64,000 bases of DNA from Vanessa cardui (Eukaryota > Arthropoda > Insecta > Lepidoptera > Nymphalidae), in contig NC_061141.1 of NCBI RefSeq assembly GCF_905220365.1, positions 7,819,501 to 7,883,500 on the forward strand. Reading direction: 5' to 3'. Shown piece by piece: positions 11,301 to 19,489 of the stretch. Position numbers and translations under genes: made by a program. The number at the start of each line of letters is the position of its first letter. Positions within the stretch are counted from its first letter, which is position 1. Under the pieces are notes generated by a model. That model ran no database searches and was not told the DNA's origin. It worked only from the letters and a program-made list of their open reading frames with translations.

Positions 11301-14300
11301 CCCAGGCAAGCACCACTATATATATGTGCTTAATTGTGTTTATAATTCATCTCGTGCTCGGCGGTGAAGGAAAACATCGTGAGGAAACCTGGATGTGTCT
11401 AATTTCATCGAAATTAGACACATGCAGGTTTCCTCACGATGAATATGTTCCAAACCCTCATCTTAATGGAAGAGGAGGCCTTATCTCAGCAGTGGGAAAT
11501 GTACAGGCTGTTACTTTACTTTACTTTACTTTTTAAGACAATTTATTACCTTGCAGAAAGAAGGCGAGTCCGAGAGACCAACCCTACCAAATCCCCCGCC
11601 GCTCGTCAGACAGGGAACGGAGACGTTACGCAGAGAGAGACCTCAGAGTCAATTGGTTGCGCCTAGAGATGTAAGATAACACACGATTAGCTTATACATG
11701 CTTAACATAGATTTTCCTTCTAGTTTCGTCCAGTAAAATTGAGCCACCATATCTTGGCACGCTGGGGTAATCTTCAATAGATTATAGATCCCTGGAGATT
11801 GGAAGAATAGGGCTATTTAGGATCCATAAATACTAAAACTCAACATATCTCAAAATGTGAGTACTCATAGTACTGACTAAGGGGTAGGTAATACCATAAT
11901 GCCTCGACCAACTCGATGGGGACAATTAACCTACCCACGATAATTTCAAAGAGGGTTTATTATCATCATCAGACTGATAACATCATAAAAATATGCATAA
12001 ATAATTTTATTTTGAAAATCATACTAGTTACGACGCTTCTAAACGTGTTTTAAATATGTTGTAATATTAATGAGGTGATGGTTACTTAGTATGTGTTTTT
12101 AATACATTGTTTTTGTCTTTTGTGACTAATTTTCTCGTTTTTTCATTGTGTTGTGTTTATACTGTTTGTTTTGTATACAAGGCTTTGAAACGTTTGGCAA
12201 AATAAGCTTAACTTTTATATATCAAACTTTTATGACACCTTACAGGCACTATATATAGCTTGAAAATATATATAGAGTGTTCAATTTTGCCTCGTAACAT
12301 GTTAAGTCTAAAAAATTCTCATAACAAATGATAGTGATATTTTATTTATTTTTTAAACAGGCAATCATAATGCATGATCATTTAAATGTATTTATAAAGA
12401 AAGGCTTAATTAATTTATCTTAAAGTTCAAATAAACATTAAACTAAAAACTACATCTATCAAGTGAAAGTGATCATTTTCATACTTTGCCCTTAACATAA
12501 TTTTGCCAAATGCTTTGAGCCTTACGGCGCGGTGATAAGGTCGTGTGTTGCTCAGCTGCGGCTGAGCGCGGTCGCGGCGAGAGGGGTGCCCGTGTCCTTG
12601 CGCAACCATTACGCGCCCGTGAGTCACTAACGTTACATTACACGTTTGTAACATCGGATTGTATTAAAAAAAAACATATTAATTTAATAATTGTATTAAC
12701 TTAAAAATTAACTAACATGACTGTATTTTTTTAAATGTTGAAAAAGAGTAACTACTGAGTCCGGTTCTTCTCGGTAGAATCTACTTTCCGAACCGGTGGT
12801 AGCTTCACTTAATTGTTAAATGACAATTCAAAAGTGCTTGTAAAAGCCTACTTGAATAAAGTATACTTTGATTTTGATTTTGCCAATGCTTAATATATAA
12901 CGTATCAGACCATCTGATACGTTATATATTAAGTCGCATTATTTTAATGTTGTCTTAAATTTTCGTTCGTAAAGTCTTCCTGTGACCACGAACGCTGTAA
13001 AGTGCTCGTTAAAAATAATTAATATACGCGATTCAAATTCGTTATAACTAGTTTTATTTCGCATTCGTTTTTTAAATGCTATATTTTACACAAACATAAT
13101 GAGCTTACCTTCTTGTGAAAATGAAATGATCGTAGTCTGAGGCTAAGTCCGGACCGAAACCTAAAAATACTGATTTAAATAGGTTTCTAATAAGATTAAT
13201 CAAATTTTTATGTTTTAATTTATAGTAAAGTAAATATTATACTCGCGGAATGTACTGACTAATACTCCAATTATGCTACTAAGCAGAGTTTTGTAACAAA
13301 ATGTGACTACGCTTTCCAATATACCTATTATTATTATACAATTTATTATTATATAATAAATTGTTAAACCGCGAGTAATTGGTAGTAAACTGTTGAAGTT
13401 CCACTTGTTAACAACTACAGAATTGTTTTATAACAGAATTAATTAATACAATCCGATGTTTTCATAGTAATATTTCATTTATGCTTAGATTTTTGCTATT
13501 GTTAAATTATTAAATGGTATTACTAATTATTTGTTGATGACGAAATAATGTAAGCAATAAAAAAAGAAAATTAAAGATTTTTTTTAGTCTTTTAATAATT
13601 ATAGCTTTTTATTGTGGATTGCATGAAGTTTTAAATAGCTTAGTGTTGTAGTGTAAGTGATTGATGTTGTAATCATTTTGAGGGGATAATTGTTGAAATC
13701 AAGGAAAAAAGAGCTTTAATTCTATATAACTAAGGTGCATTATAACGTTTTAGCCACCTACAACGCGCCCGTATTCGATAGCGGGATCGACCGCACTGCG
13801 AATTTCTAGACCGACGTCAGTGCCACTGCAGAAACCCGCACCAGGTAAACAAAATTTCTTATAATACTAGTATTTATAATAATTATAGTATTTCGTTACG
13901 AATTTAATGATAAACCACACGAATTTTTGATTAATGTATTTTTATAAAAAAAGGAATAATAACCTTATTAAAATATATCAAAGCTTTAAATTATTTCTTG
14001 GATATATACTATATTAGTAATTTTTTGGTCATAATTAAAGGCAGATTGACTAAATTCTCAAACTGACTGCACGGAACTGTTCACCTGTAGACAAAATGCA
14101 TAAATCATAAATCACTACTTATAACATCAATAATGTTCCCCGACGTAATATGTTCCATAAGTGTCATAAAATCCTAGAATTGCCTGGAAATTACACTGGC
14201 TCACTCGCACTTCTAATTTGAACATAGCACTACAGAAGTTGAACTTTTCGTACAGTCTTTAGTACAAACGGTACAGTACCCACCCCAGAAATGTTTTAAT

Positions 14301-14906
14301 TAAAGCCATCTCATGTTAAATAATTTATATTCCTAAGATGTTTGTTGTTGACAGTAATTACCCCACAAGTGGAACAGCCCAGACCTGCGACGAGCATCGA
14401 ACCGCGGATGTCTGGCCTGCCCCGGCCGTCTCGGTTACCAGCCCCGCGACGAACTTTAAGGTTATATATAGATATCACAATACAATTCTTAAATATTTCC
14501 TTTTACTCACACACTCGCTGCAAGAATAATAAGATACGACTGTGGTATCAAACTCAAACTCAAATTCCTTTATTCAATATAGAAGCATAACACTTACTTA
14601 TTGATTGTCAAATAAACACTACCACCGGTTCGGAAAAAGGAACACCCTGACCTGAGAAGAACCGGCGAAAGAAACTCAGCGGGTCTTTTTTTTTTGTTAT
14701 TTTTTTTTTGTCAAATTAATAAGATACATAGTAGTATATGATTAGTAATAGCCAGGAGGCGATCGTTTCATTCCCAAGGTGTGCTATAAAACATAATATA
14801 TCTGTAACGATATTTTATTGAATTTTGAATGATATATTTGAATTTTTTTTACAGACCGCCATCCGTATACTCAGTGGCTCCGGCGGGCGAAATGGACCAT
14901 TACTGA
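5270..14906 (+). CDS. Serine/proline-rich protein of unrecognised family, C-terminal 816 residues over 12 exons
   Basis: Twelve exons with GT/AG boundaries and fully compatible phases join into one 816-codon frame ending TGA at 14904-14906. The joins are 5270-5397, 6130-6302, 6416-7455, 7920-8037, 9142-9462, 9815-9922, 10436-10572, 11557-11670, 12556-12618, 13754-13844, 14355-14460 and 14855-14906. The start lies upstream of the window or in an unseen exon. No enzyme domain, membrane segment or coiled coil is evident. Visible motifs, numbered from the first codon here, are a duplicated SLM..PPSLVSS at 63-75 and 143-155, a KEN tripeptide at 280-282, a Pro/Ala/Thr tract at about 657-673 and a basic Pro-rich tail with SGLP (784-787) and SRLP (790-793). 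SxLP-type motifs in basic/proline context resemble EB-binding SxIP motifs, and KEN is a known APC/C degron. A microtubule or cell-cycle adaptor is therefore a guess. I do not recognise the gene. Confidence 0.85.
6130..6302 (+). CDS. Exon b of the serine-rich gene
   Basis: The acceptor is 'acgttttcag' and the donor is 'gtaaga'. It enters in phase 2, completing a Lys codon, and leaves in phase 1. It encodes residues 43-100, rich in Met and Ser, with the first SLMRMSPPSLVSS motif at residues 63-75. Confidence 0.85.
6416..7455 (+). CDS. Large exon c of the serine-rich gene
   Basis: This 1,040-nt exon runs from the acceptor 'aaaattttag' to the donor 'gtaagt', entering in phase 1 and leaving in phase 0. 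It encodes residues 101-447. It holds the second motif SLMDSLPPSLVSS (143-155), a KEN tripeptide at 6952-6960, and a polar Lys/Glu/Asn-rich body without predicted structure. An ATG at 6454 lies inside the exon, but the open frame and matching phase upstream show it is not the start. Confidence 0.92.
7456..7919 (+). other. Intron between exons c and d
   Basis: It has GT and AG ends and no recognisable repeat or gene. The antisense open frame overlapping its 3' end is AT-rich and has no support. Confidence 0.7.
7920..8037 (+). CDS. Exon d of the serine-rich gene
   Basis: The acceptor is 'tgatgatag' and the donor is 'gtaagt'. It enters in phase 0 and leaves in phase 1. The frame begins EWGFQERAMVGSSESTGTDT and is Ser/Thr-rich (residues 448-486). 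The acceptor lacks a strong pyrimidine tract, which could mean regulated use, but frame and phase fit well. Confidence 0.82.
8068..8397 (+). mobile_element. Full-length tRNA-derived SINE (family A) with target duplications
   Basis: The body runs from about 8082 ('agtcgagatggcccagtgg') through box A-like 'tggcccagtggtta', box B-like 'ggttcaaatcc', 'catcgtgaggaaacctgcg', 'ggtggaatatgttccaaacc' to a (TTG)n tail ending near 8384. The flanks 'tgatcctcctaca' (8068-8080) and 'tgatcctcctgca' (8385-8397) are a 13-bp target-site duplication with one mismatch. It sits in the intron between exons d and e and was inserted beside an older LINE fragment. Confidence 0.88.
8398..8645 (-). mobile_element. RTE-like LINE fragment, ORF C-terminus
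   Basis: The minus strand reads SWYGHIIRRNEDHVVKKILG, then GVDGYRGRGRPSKRCMDCVK and EDMVRR. This is the familiar Trp-x-Gly-His ... GRGRP..RWMDC segment near the end of the reverse-transcriptase ORF in RTE-type LINEs. The copy is short, without catalytic domains, and a SINE lies at its 3' side. It is dead and intronic. Confidence 0.7.
9142..9462 (+). CDS. Exon e of the serine-rich gene
   Basis: The acceptor is 'attaatttcag' and the donor is 'gtaagt', with phase 1 at both ends. It encodes residues 487-593: a Lys/Ser/Thr-rich stretch ending with the basic Pro-rich segment MSMPIPVHRSPPSRISPTEG. Confidence 0.88.
9815..9922 (+). CDS. Exon f of the serine-rich gene
   Basis: The acceptor is 'ttcaattttag' and the donor is 'gtgagt', with phase 1 at both ends. 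At 108 nt it could be skipped without changing frame. It encodes residues 594-629, basic and Ser/Pro-rich (HYGVMAPPSAVPRKTSLPTS...). Confidence 0.85.
10080..10345 (-). mobile_element. LINE 3' end with (ATG)n tail, minus orientation
   Basis: On the minus strand the sequence encodes WSDDIRKAAGRSWMRVDGER, then PQWRPLGEAYVQQW, the standard C-terminus of many insect endonuclease/reverse-transcriptase LINE ORFs. It is followed by 'gtccagcagtggac', 'aaaaataggctg' and an (ATG)n tail (reading as CAT repeats at 10080-10118). It is 5'-truncated and lies in the intron before exon g. Confidence 0.78.
10436..10572 (+). CDS. Exon g of the serine-rich gene, GC-rich Pro/Ala/Thr tract
   Basis: The acceptor is 'tgtgtgccag' and the donor is 'gtgaga'. 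It enters in phase 1 and leaves in phase 0. Residues 630-675 begin GPAAPARVLAGRSML and end in a repeated TPAPPA-type tract. The exon is far more GC-rich than its surroundings, which leaves the other frames open on both strands and creates spurious antisense ORFs. Confidence 0.85.
10643..10890 (+). mobile_element. Second tRNA-derived SINE type (family G) with (ATTT)n tail
   Basis: The head is tRNA-like: A-box-like 'tggtcgagtggt' at about 10653 and B-box-like 'gggttcgattcccgg' at 10704-10718. A non-tRNA body follows ('ttttctatgttgtcttgggt', 'ggtaccttcgttatttctga', 'ttacattgggatcagagtg') and then an 'atttatttatttatt' tail. The body and tail mark it as a SINE and not a functional tRNA gene. It lies in the intron between exons g and h. 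Confidence 0.8.
11225..11548 (+). mobile_element. SINE (family A) inserted at a splice acceptor, with 16-bp target duplication
   Basis: The identical flanks 'ttaagacaatttatta' at 11225-11240 and 11533-11548 define the insertion, and the element itself is 11241-11532. The head keeps the tRNA-like boxes. The middle has been replaced by an inverted duplication (11375-11441), and the tail is 'tttactttactttacttt'. Exon h starts at 11557, so the pyrimidine-rich tail now lies directly upstream of the acceptor. Confidence 0.92.
11375..11441. repeat. 32-bp inverted repeat inside the SINE
   Basis: The left arm 11375-11406 and right arm 11410-11441 are reverse complements with one mismatch and a 3-nt spacer. 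The right arm is a back-copy of the left SINE segment ('catcgtgaggaaacctg...') and replaces the usual 'gccacatgtgcattccacc' region. This fits a template switch during reverse transcription or repair. Confidence 0.9.
11557..11670 (+). CDS. Exon h of the serine-rich gene, acceptor rebuilt by a SINE insertion
   Basis: The acceptor is 'ttattaccttgcag' and the donor is 'gtaaga', with phase 0 at both ends (114 nt). Residues 676-713 start KEGESERPTLPNPPPLVRQG. A SINE ends at 11532 and its downstream target-site duplication ends at 11548, so only 8 nt of undisturbed intron separate the duplication from the exon. Confidence 0.85.
12556..12618 (+). CDS. Small exon i of the serine-rich gene
   Basis: The acceptor is 'gtgtgttgctcag' and the donor is 'gtgagt', with phase 0 at both ends. 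Its 63 nt encode LRLSAVAARGVPVSLRNHYA plus P. It is GC-rich in an AT-rich intron. Because it is in-frame and short, alternative inclusion is possible. Confidence 0.78.
12741..12882 (+). mobile_element. CR1/Jockey-type LINE 3' tail
   Basis: It contains 'ccggttcttctcggtagaat', 'ctactttccgaaccggtgg', 'tagcttcactta', 'aattcaaaagtgcttgtaaa' and ends in (TTTGATTTTGA). This is the same 3' UTR as that following the reverse-transcriptase ORF at 31122-32420. It is a severely 5'-truncated insertion in the intron before exon j. Confidence 0.82.
12889..12933. repeat. 21-bp perfect hairpin, 3-nt loop
   Basis: The arms 12889-12909 and 12913-12933 ('cttaatatataacgtatcag'+a and its exact complement) are separated by 'cca'. 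It starts 7 nt after the LINE tail. It could be a fold-back duplicate created at the insertion or repair of that LINE. An RNA hairpin role in the intron is possible but unsupported. Confidence 0.85.
13754..13844 (+). CDS. Exon j of the serine-rich gene
   Basis: The acceptor is 'ataacgttttag' and the donor is 'gtaaac'. It enters in phase 0 and leaves in phase 1. Residues 735-764 (PPTTRPYSIAGSTALRISRP...) are basic and Pro/Ser-rich, like the neighbouring exons. Confidence 0.84.
14140..14285 (+). repeat. Dispersed repeat family B, diverged fragment
   Basis: Recognisable pieces are 'tacactggctcactcgcact', 'ttgaacatagcactacag' and 'ggtacagtacccaccccaga', in the order of the family B 3' half. It lies just upstream of exon k in its intron. 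Confidence 0.5.
14355..14460 (+). CDS. Exon k of the serine-rich gene, SxLP motifs
   Basis: The acceptor is 'tgttgttgacag' and the donor is 'gttata', which is a weak match to the consensus. It enters in phase 1 and leaves in phase 2. Residues 765-799 include MSGLPRPSRLPAPRR, with two SxLP motifs in a basic, proline-rich context. Reading through the donor would run into intron, so a retained-intron isoform would change the C-terminus. Confidence 0.83.
14547..14692 (-). mobile_element. LINE 3' tail, minus orientation, in the last intron
   Basis: The + strand begins 'caaactcaaactcaaattcc' and continues 'tttattcaatatag', 'ctaccaccggttcggaaaaa', 'gagaagaaccggcg', 'aagaaactcagcgggtc'. It is related to, but distinct from, the tail at 12741 and lies between exons k and l. 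Confidence 0.75.
14855..14906 (+). CDS. Terminal exon l of the serine-rich gene with stop codon
   Basis: The acceptor is 'aatttttttttacag' and the exon enters in phase 2. It encodes the last 17 residues, RPPSVYSVAPAGEMDHY, then TGA at 14904-14906. This is a plausible conserved tail, because the reading frame, phase and composition all continue from exon k. Confidence 0.83.
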
Positions 14907-15145
14907 CGAAGCGCCTGTTGTGCCAACTTCCTGGGCATATAGCCAGATGTATTATTTTTAAAATTTAACGTTTAACTAAATTAATACGACTGAAATGCGA
15001 AATTCGGTATATATTTTTTAAAATTTGTACCGCTCTTTTCGTGATTTTTTTCTATGTAATATATGTACGAAACGGTGTTACCAGTATTGTTGCTAGATGA
15101 TATACCATTTGAGATTTTAATAAATTACCAGTTATTATTATCTAT
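14907..15145 (+). terminator. Candidate 3' UTR and first poly(A) signal of the serine-rich gene
   Basis: The first AATAAA after the stop codon is at 15119-15124, about 213 nt downstream. Further AATAAA copies occur near 15253 and 15914, so longer 3' UTRs are equally possible. The sequence is AT-rich with no open frame. Confidence 0.45.
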
Positions 15146-17423
15146 GGTAACAATATTGTTAATATTTACTTATGTTAGTGATTAACTTAATTCTTTTTTA
15201 CCTATTTTTTTTTCATTATACAAAGTAATTAAAATTTTGATTATTGATTTACAAATAAAAATTAACTTGTTCTATGTATTTAAAATATTCAACTTAATCA
15301 AAATATTATACTACACAGCATATACTTCCAGTGAATTAAAATAAAAAATAGTTTTTTTTTTGTGAACGATCTTTTGGCAATAAAAAAAACGTTCCTGGTG
15401 TAGATAAAAAAAACAGTTACAGGAAGGGCTTATATAGTCTTCCAACTGACATTCATTTTGACAGTTTTGTTTTATAAATTTACAGATTATAATTTGTATT
15501 TTAGACATTCAAAATTTTTCGAGTGAAAATTTTGTATATGTCATTATATTGAGGCAGGGAAAATTCACTTTTCGTGCAGTGAAAAGTTTCAACATTTCAC
15601 CCTCTTAGTGTTTTAAGTGACGCTCTCTTTTTATACTAGTTTTCGATTTCGCTCAAAATTCCAAATTTTCACCTGAATTTAAGATTTGGTACAAAGACAT
15701 ACAAATTAAGATATTATTTCTATGTTGTATACAAATTTAGTATGTAGTAACGAACGAACGCTTCGGGGTTAGTTATTTATTTCATAATAAGACAGTTTTG
15801 CATTTTTTTATAGATGTTAATCATGTAGGGACGTGTAAAATATTTTTGATTTAGATATAAAACAATTATATACGAAAAACTATTTAATTTTATGTAAAAT
15901 AACACTTTCGTAAAATAAACGTATATACACGCACAATATTAACATATTTTCAAATATGGAACACGCAAAAAGTACTAACACTTAATATTATTTAAATCGT
16001 TAACCGTTCAAATGCAAAGCTGAATGTATACTAATAAATTATTGTTGTATATTATGTAAATCAATGTAAGTGTAAAAATATAATTTAAAATCTTTCTAAA
16101 TAATGCCTACTGTTCTCTCCTATCACATATCGATACTATAGAATAACTTCAACTATGCTTCAGAATATATCTTACTAAAGTCTATATCATGTTTAAATAT
16201 CCACAACGGATCGCCTTTTGCATACTTTGTTAACTTAATTTAATAATAACATATATTATGTCAACTGTACCCAGGACAACGTATATGAAAAATTTGAATA
16301 TATATATTGTTTGAATTAATATTTTTGTGTTTAATAGTTATTGCCGGTTATAGACTTAACATCACGCTATGACCTACAGGGGCGGAGGAGTTGCGTTCAA
16401 CGCGAATGATTTATATGAAAGTAATCGTTTCAATTGTTTGAATTATTGTATTTCTGTTATTAGACCATTACTTGTTTATTTATCGAAGTATACATTGGTT
16501 TTCTTTATTGTTTATGCTACTTATGAGATTATAAATTTTAGTATTTAGAATCGCCTACAATTGACATTTTTTATTTATTACCTTCATATAGGTTTCTGTA
16601 TAAACTTTTATTAAAGTATACAAAGTGTGCAAAGGTGATACGAATCACGCCGTGTTATTAATATTAGGCTTTTATTCCATCCGTTGCGTCGCTTGAGATA
16701 TATTCCGCCGTGCTGTACGGTTTGTTTGGACACGTCGTGCCTTATTTAGGTAGTGTAAGGAATTTTGTTTTCATTTTCTAATAAAACAGTGTATTTACAG
16801 AAAAAAATATGTATTTTATTTTCCCCGTGTTTTTTTTTTATTATAGATGAAATTGCAACGTGAAATATGTTGGGTACTAATACCAAATAGGTACCAATGG
16901 TAAATCTAAATGGTACTAAAACACGTGAGTGGTATGTTCGTGTATTTAGAAAGCTAAATACGGACTGAATCCACACAAACACGCTACGGTTTGTATTTCT
17001 CTGATAGACTACCATGTGAAGCAGAGCAGGCGACATGCTACAAGAGCTTAAATCAGTTGGTAACTAAGAAATTACAACAAAAAAAAACAGTTGATATGAC
17101 CTTACGACAGCGTAGTATGCATTTAAAAAAACGCATAAAAAATAAATTTTACTGCACGGTTATTGCATTTAATCAAATTTATAGATATGCAAGATAATTA
17201 TCTGTACTTTATTAAAAATTCATAGAATACAAGGATACTGTTAAGTACCTAATTTAGTTATCACATATAGTCAAATTTATAGAAATGCAAGATAAATATG
17301 TGTACTTTATTGAATGGGCATAGACTACAAGATACTTTTAAGTACCTATTTAGCATTTCTAATAGAAAACGTTTAATGAAGGCTAATTTAAATGATTATT
17401 TATTTTCTTTGATGGAGTCTGAC
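15146..17423. other. AT-rich 3' UTR/intergenic stretch without genes
   Basis: No conserved open frame or clear repeat was recognised. There are several AATAAA motifs, T-runs and short AT repeats. The small antisense frames at 15311 and 16746 have no support. It may hold alternative 3' ends of the gene ending at 14906. Confidence 0.5.
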
Positions 17424-17620
17424 TATCATTGCCCAAAAGATGAGTTGCTCTACATGTCCCTTGTACCTATAACGCTTGGCTTACCCATCTGTCAACCGAA
17501 ACACAAAACCAAATATTACAATACGATACAATACGAAGTGTTTTGTTTGATGGTACAATTTCTGTGGAGCGGTATTAGTACCTACCCAGACGAGCTTTGC
17601 AGAAATCCCTACTACTTTAC
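17424..17620 (+). repeat. Dispersed repeat family B, diverged copy
   Basis: The order of pieces matches family B: 'tacatgtcccttgtacctat', 'cttacccatctgtcaaccga', 'aacacaaaaccaaatattac', 'ggtattagtacctacccaga', 'cgagctttgcagaaatccct'. The 128-codon + strand open frame spanning it is a by-product of this repeat. Confidence 0.65.
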
Positions 17621-17867
17621 TCTCCAAAGTTGTTTCGATTCGATTCAAATTCAGTTAGAAGCACATTTTATCGGCTGGGCATGATTACTTGAACAATAGG
17701 AGGAGGTCGTTTGGCCATAGTTTCGTAAACACAGTGGATACACACAAATACATGTTATATTGGAGATAGACTTCATAACAAAATTAAAGTTACTAGAAAA
17801 TAGAAGTATTTTTAAAAAGTGAAGATTATTCTTTAAAAATAGTTTACAGGTTAATTCATTTGAATCA

Positions 17868-18150
17868 CTACTAGCTGTGCCCGCAACCTTATACGCGTTT
17901 GAATTTACCAAAAAAATATATCATTGTAGCCTAAGCTACTCCTTATTAAATCAGTTATCTGCCAGTGAAAGTCCGGTCAAAATCGGTTCAACCGTTCCAG
18001 AGATTTGCCGGAAAAAGCAAACAGACGGACAAAAATTGTAAAAATAGGTTTTTTCTGTATATACTATATACTGGTATGTACACTGTATACAAACATATGC
18101 ATTGAGTAAAAATAGTCTATTTTAATATTACAAATAAATACTCCAAATTT
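17868..18150 (+). repeat. Dispersed repeat family C, + copy 1
   Basis: It holds 'actagctgtgcccgcaac', 'attgtagcctaagctactcc', 'cagttatctgccagtgaaag', 'ggtcaaaatcggttcaaccg', 'aaacagacggacaaaaattg', 'atgcattgagtaaaaatag'. Two more copies lie at 40435 and 42350. This family is familiar from lepidopteran introns and has no coding capacity here. Confidence 0.72.
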
Positions 18151-18159
18151 AAAATGAAA

Positions 18160-19055
18160 ATTCGTCCTCAATACAGTTGCGTCATTTCAAGTTTTGTCTT
18201 TTATTGTATTTAACAACAGTAGTCAAAAATTAAAATAATAAGAGTATTTTTTATAAAATGTAAAATGAGTGTCATGAATGCCTTTTACAAACTACAAAGC
18301 GTTATGTCAAAATAAACCAAGTGCAACTTAGTGCAAAACTAGTAGTTTTGAAGATATAAATAGACATACGAGTTGTATACATTTGTAAGGTTAAAATGTA
18401 ATTGTGATACATTACTATTCCAAGTACCTAAATTTAAGTAATATTTTTCGTAATTAATGTAATCTTTTATTTTTTTACATAAATCTTCCTAGACTTATTT
18501 TTACTTTGATTTTGTGTGCAAGTGAAGCAAATATTAATAACCAATAAAACGAAAAATGCATAATACGTATAGTGCATAATGCTTAGTAAAATGGAATATC
18601 TACCATTAACTTACTAATATTGATAAAATAAATCTAGTTCTCTAATTTATTTTATTAACATTAGTAATTTGAATTAAATTCGAATAGCAAAACAAATAAT
18701 TAATTTAGACAGATTATAATTTCAATAATATTAAATAATTATTTTTTGTATTATTTCATGATCATTATTATGTTGAAGTATTAAAAAGTTTTACATATCT
18801 TTAAGATAGACATATCGTAAATTATTTGTACAAGGTTTGCTTTTACCTACAGTCCCAATTATTGTTTACGACTTCTTCTATTATACTAAGAATACTAATT
18901 TGAGCTTTTTATATCGTTTAAAGATTTTTTAATTTTTTATAACTATTTAAAAACAAACATTTCTAATTTACCTAAACATATATAAACAAGTGTTGCCATC
19001 ACAGTATACTATAATGTAGAAGTAGGCCATTGTTATCTGTAACCTTATGAGATTT
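18160..19055. other. AT-rich spacer upstream of the candidate second gene
   Basis: No gene or recognisable repeat was seen. It is AT-rich with many short T- and A-runs. Confidence 0.5.
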
Positions 19056-19059
19056 TGAA

Positions 19060-19076
19060 TGTGTGTGTGTGTGTGT
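19060..19076. repeat. (GT)n microsatellite
   Basis: An uninterrupted run of alternating t and g of about 17 nt lies roughly 90 bp upstream of a TATA-like box. Confidence 0.9.
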
Positions 19077-19161
19077 AAAATGAAATCGCACGTTATATGC
19101 GAGTGTGCAACGTCGCGAGTGCTGTCTACTAAATAATTTTCGCTTTATACGTTTTTATTTT

Positions 19162-19170
19162 TATAAATAG
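19162..19170 (+). promoter_or_regulatory. TATA-like box TATAAATAG
   Basis: TATAAATAG is a good TATA-box match 259 nt upstream of the candidate start ATG at 19421. No clear insect initiator (TCAGT-like) was found at the expected distance. In AT-rich DNA such matches are common. Confidence 0.25.
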
Positions 19171-19420
19171 CAGATTTAGACAAAGTGATTAGTAATGTAA
19201 TAACGTAAAGTGATAAGAATTGTGATATACCTGAGCAATGGCCATGAAAATATACAGTGTTTTCGTCTATGTGATCCCGTGCAATAGATCGTCACTTTGG
19301 TTGTTTGTCAATGACGTCTGCGTTTAGCGCAACGAAAAGTGGAATTATAGTTTGATTGTGACAAGTAGTGCAAACATAAGTAAATTAAATTGTGATAACC
19401 GATGCGTGTTAATAAAATGG

Positions 19421-19489
19421 ATGAGTGTTTTCTTCATTGGAACAATCCTAAATCAACTGGGGCCATCAGAGGTGGCTCATGAAGAAAGG
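19421..19489 (+). CDS. Candidate first coding exon of a second gene (signal-peptide-like)
   Basis: The frame from 19421 reads MSVFFIGTILNQLGPSEVAH, then EER, and meets a donor 'gttagt' in phase 0. It has a hydrophobic start (SVFFIGTIL) followed by a polar stretch, as in a short signal peptide. A start 5 nt earlier (19416) lies in better context but opens a different frame that stops after 21 codons. It would be an overlapping upstream ORF. Alternatively the exon is untranslated. No partner exon was recognised downstream. Receptor or adhesion genes often have such small first exons and huge introns, but no family can be named. Confidence 0.3.

Noticed and set aside
17298..17684. 128-codon + strand ORF
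   Set aside because: It runs through a family B repeat copy and has AT-driven composition with no recognisable domain.
19421..19489. Idea that the candidate exon starts a nicotinic-receptor-type ion-channel subunit
   Set aside because: The ending 'HEER' followed by a phase-0 intron is reminiscent of such genes. However, the signal peptide is weak and no downstream ligand-binding or transmembrane exon could be found, so no family is claimed.
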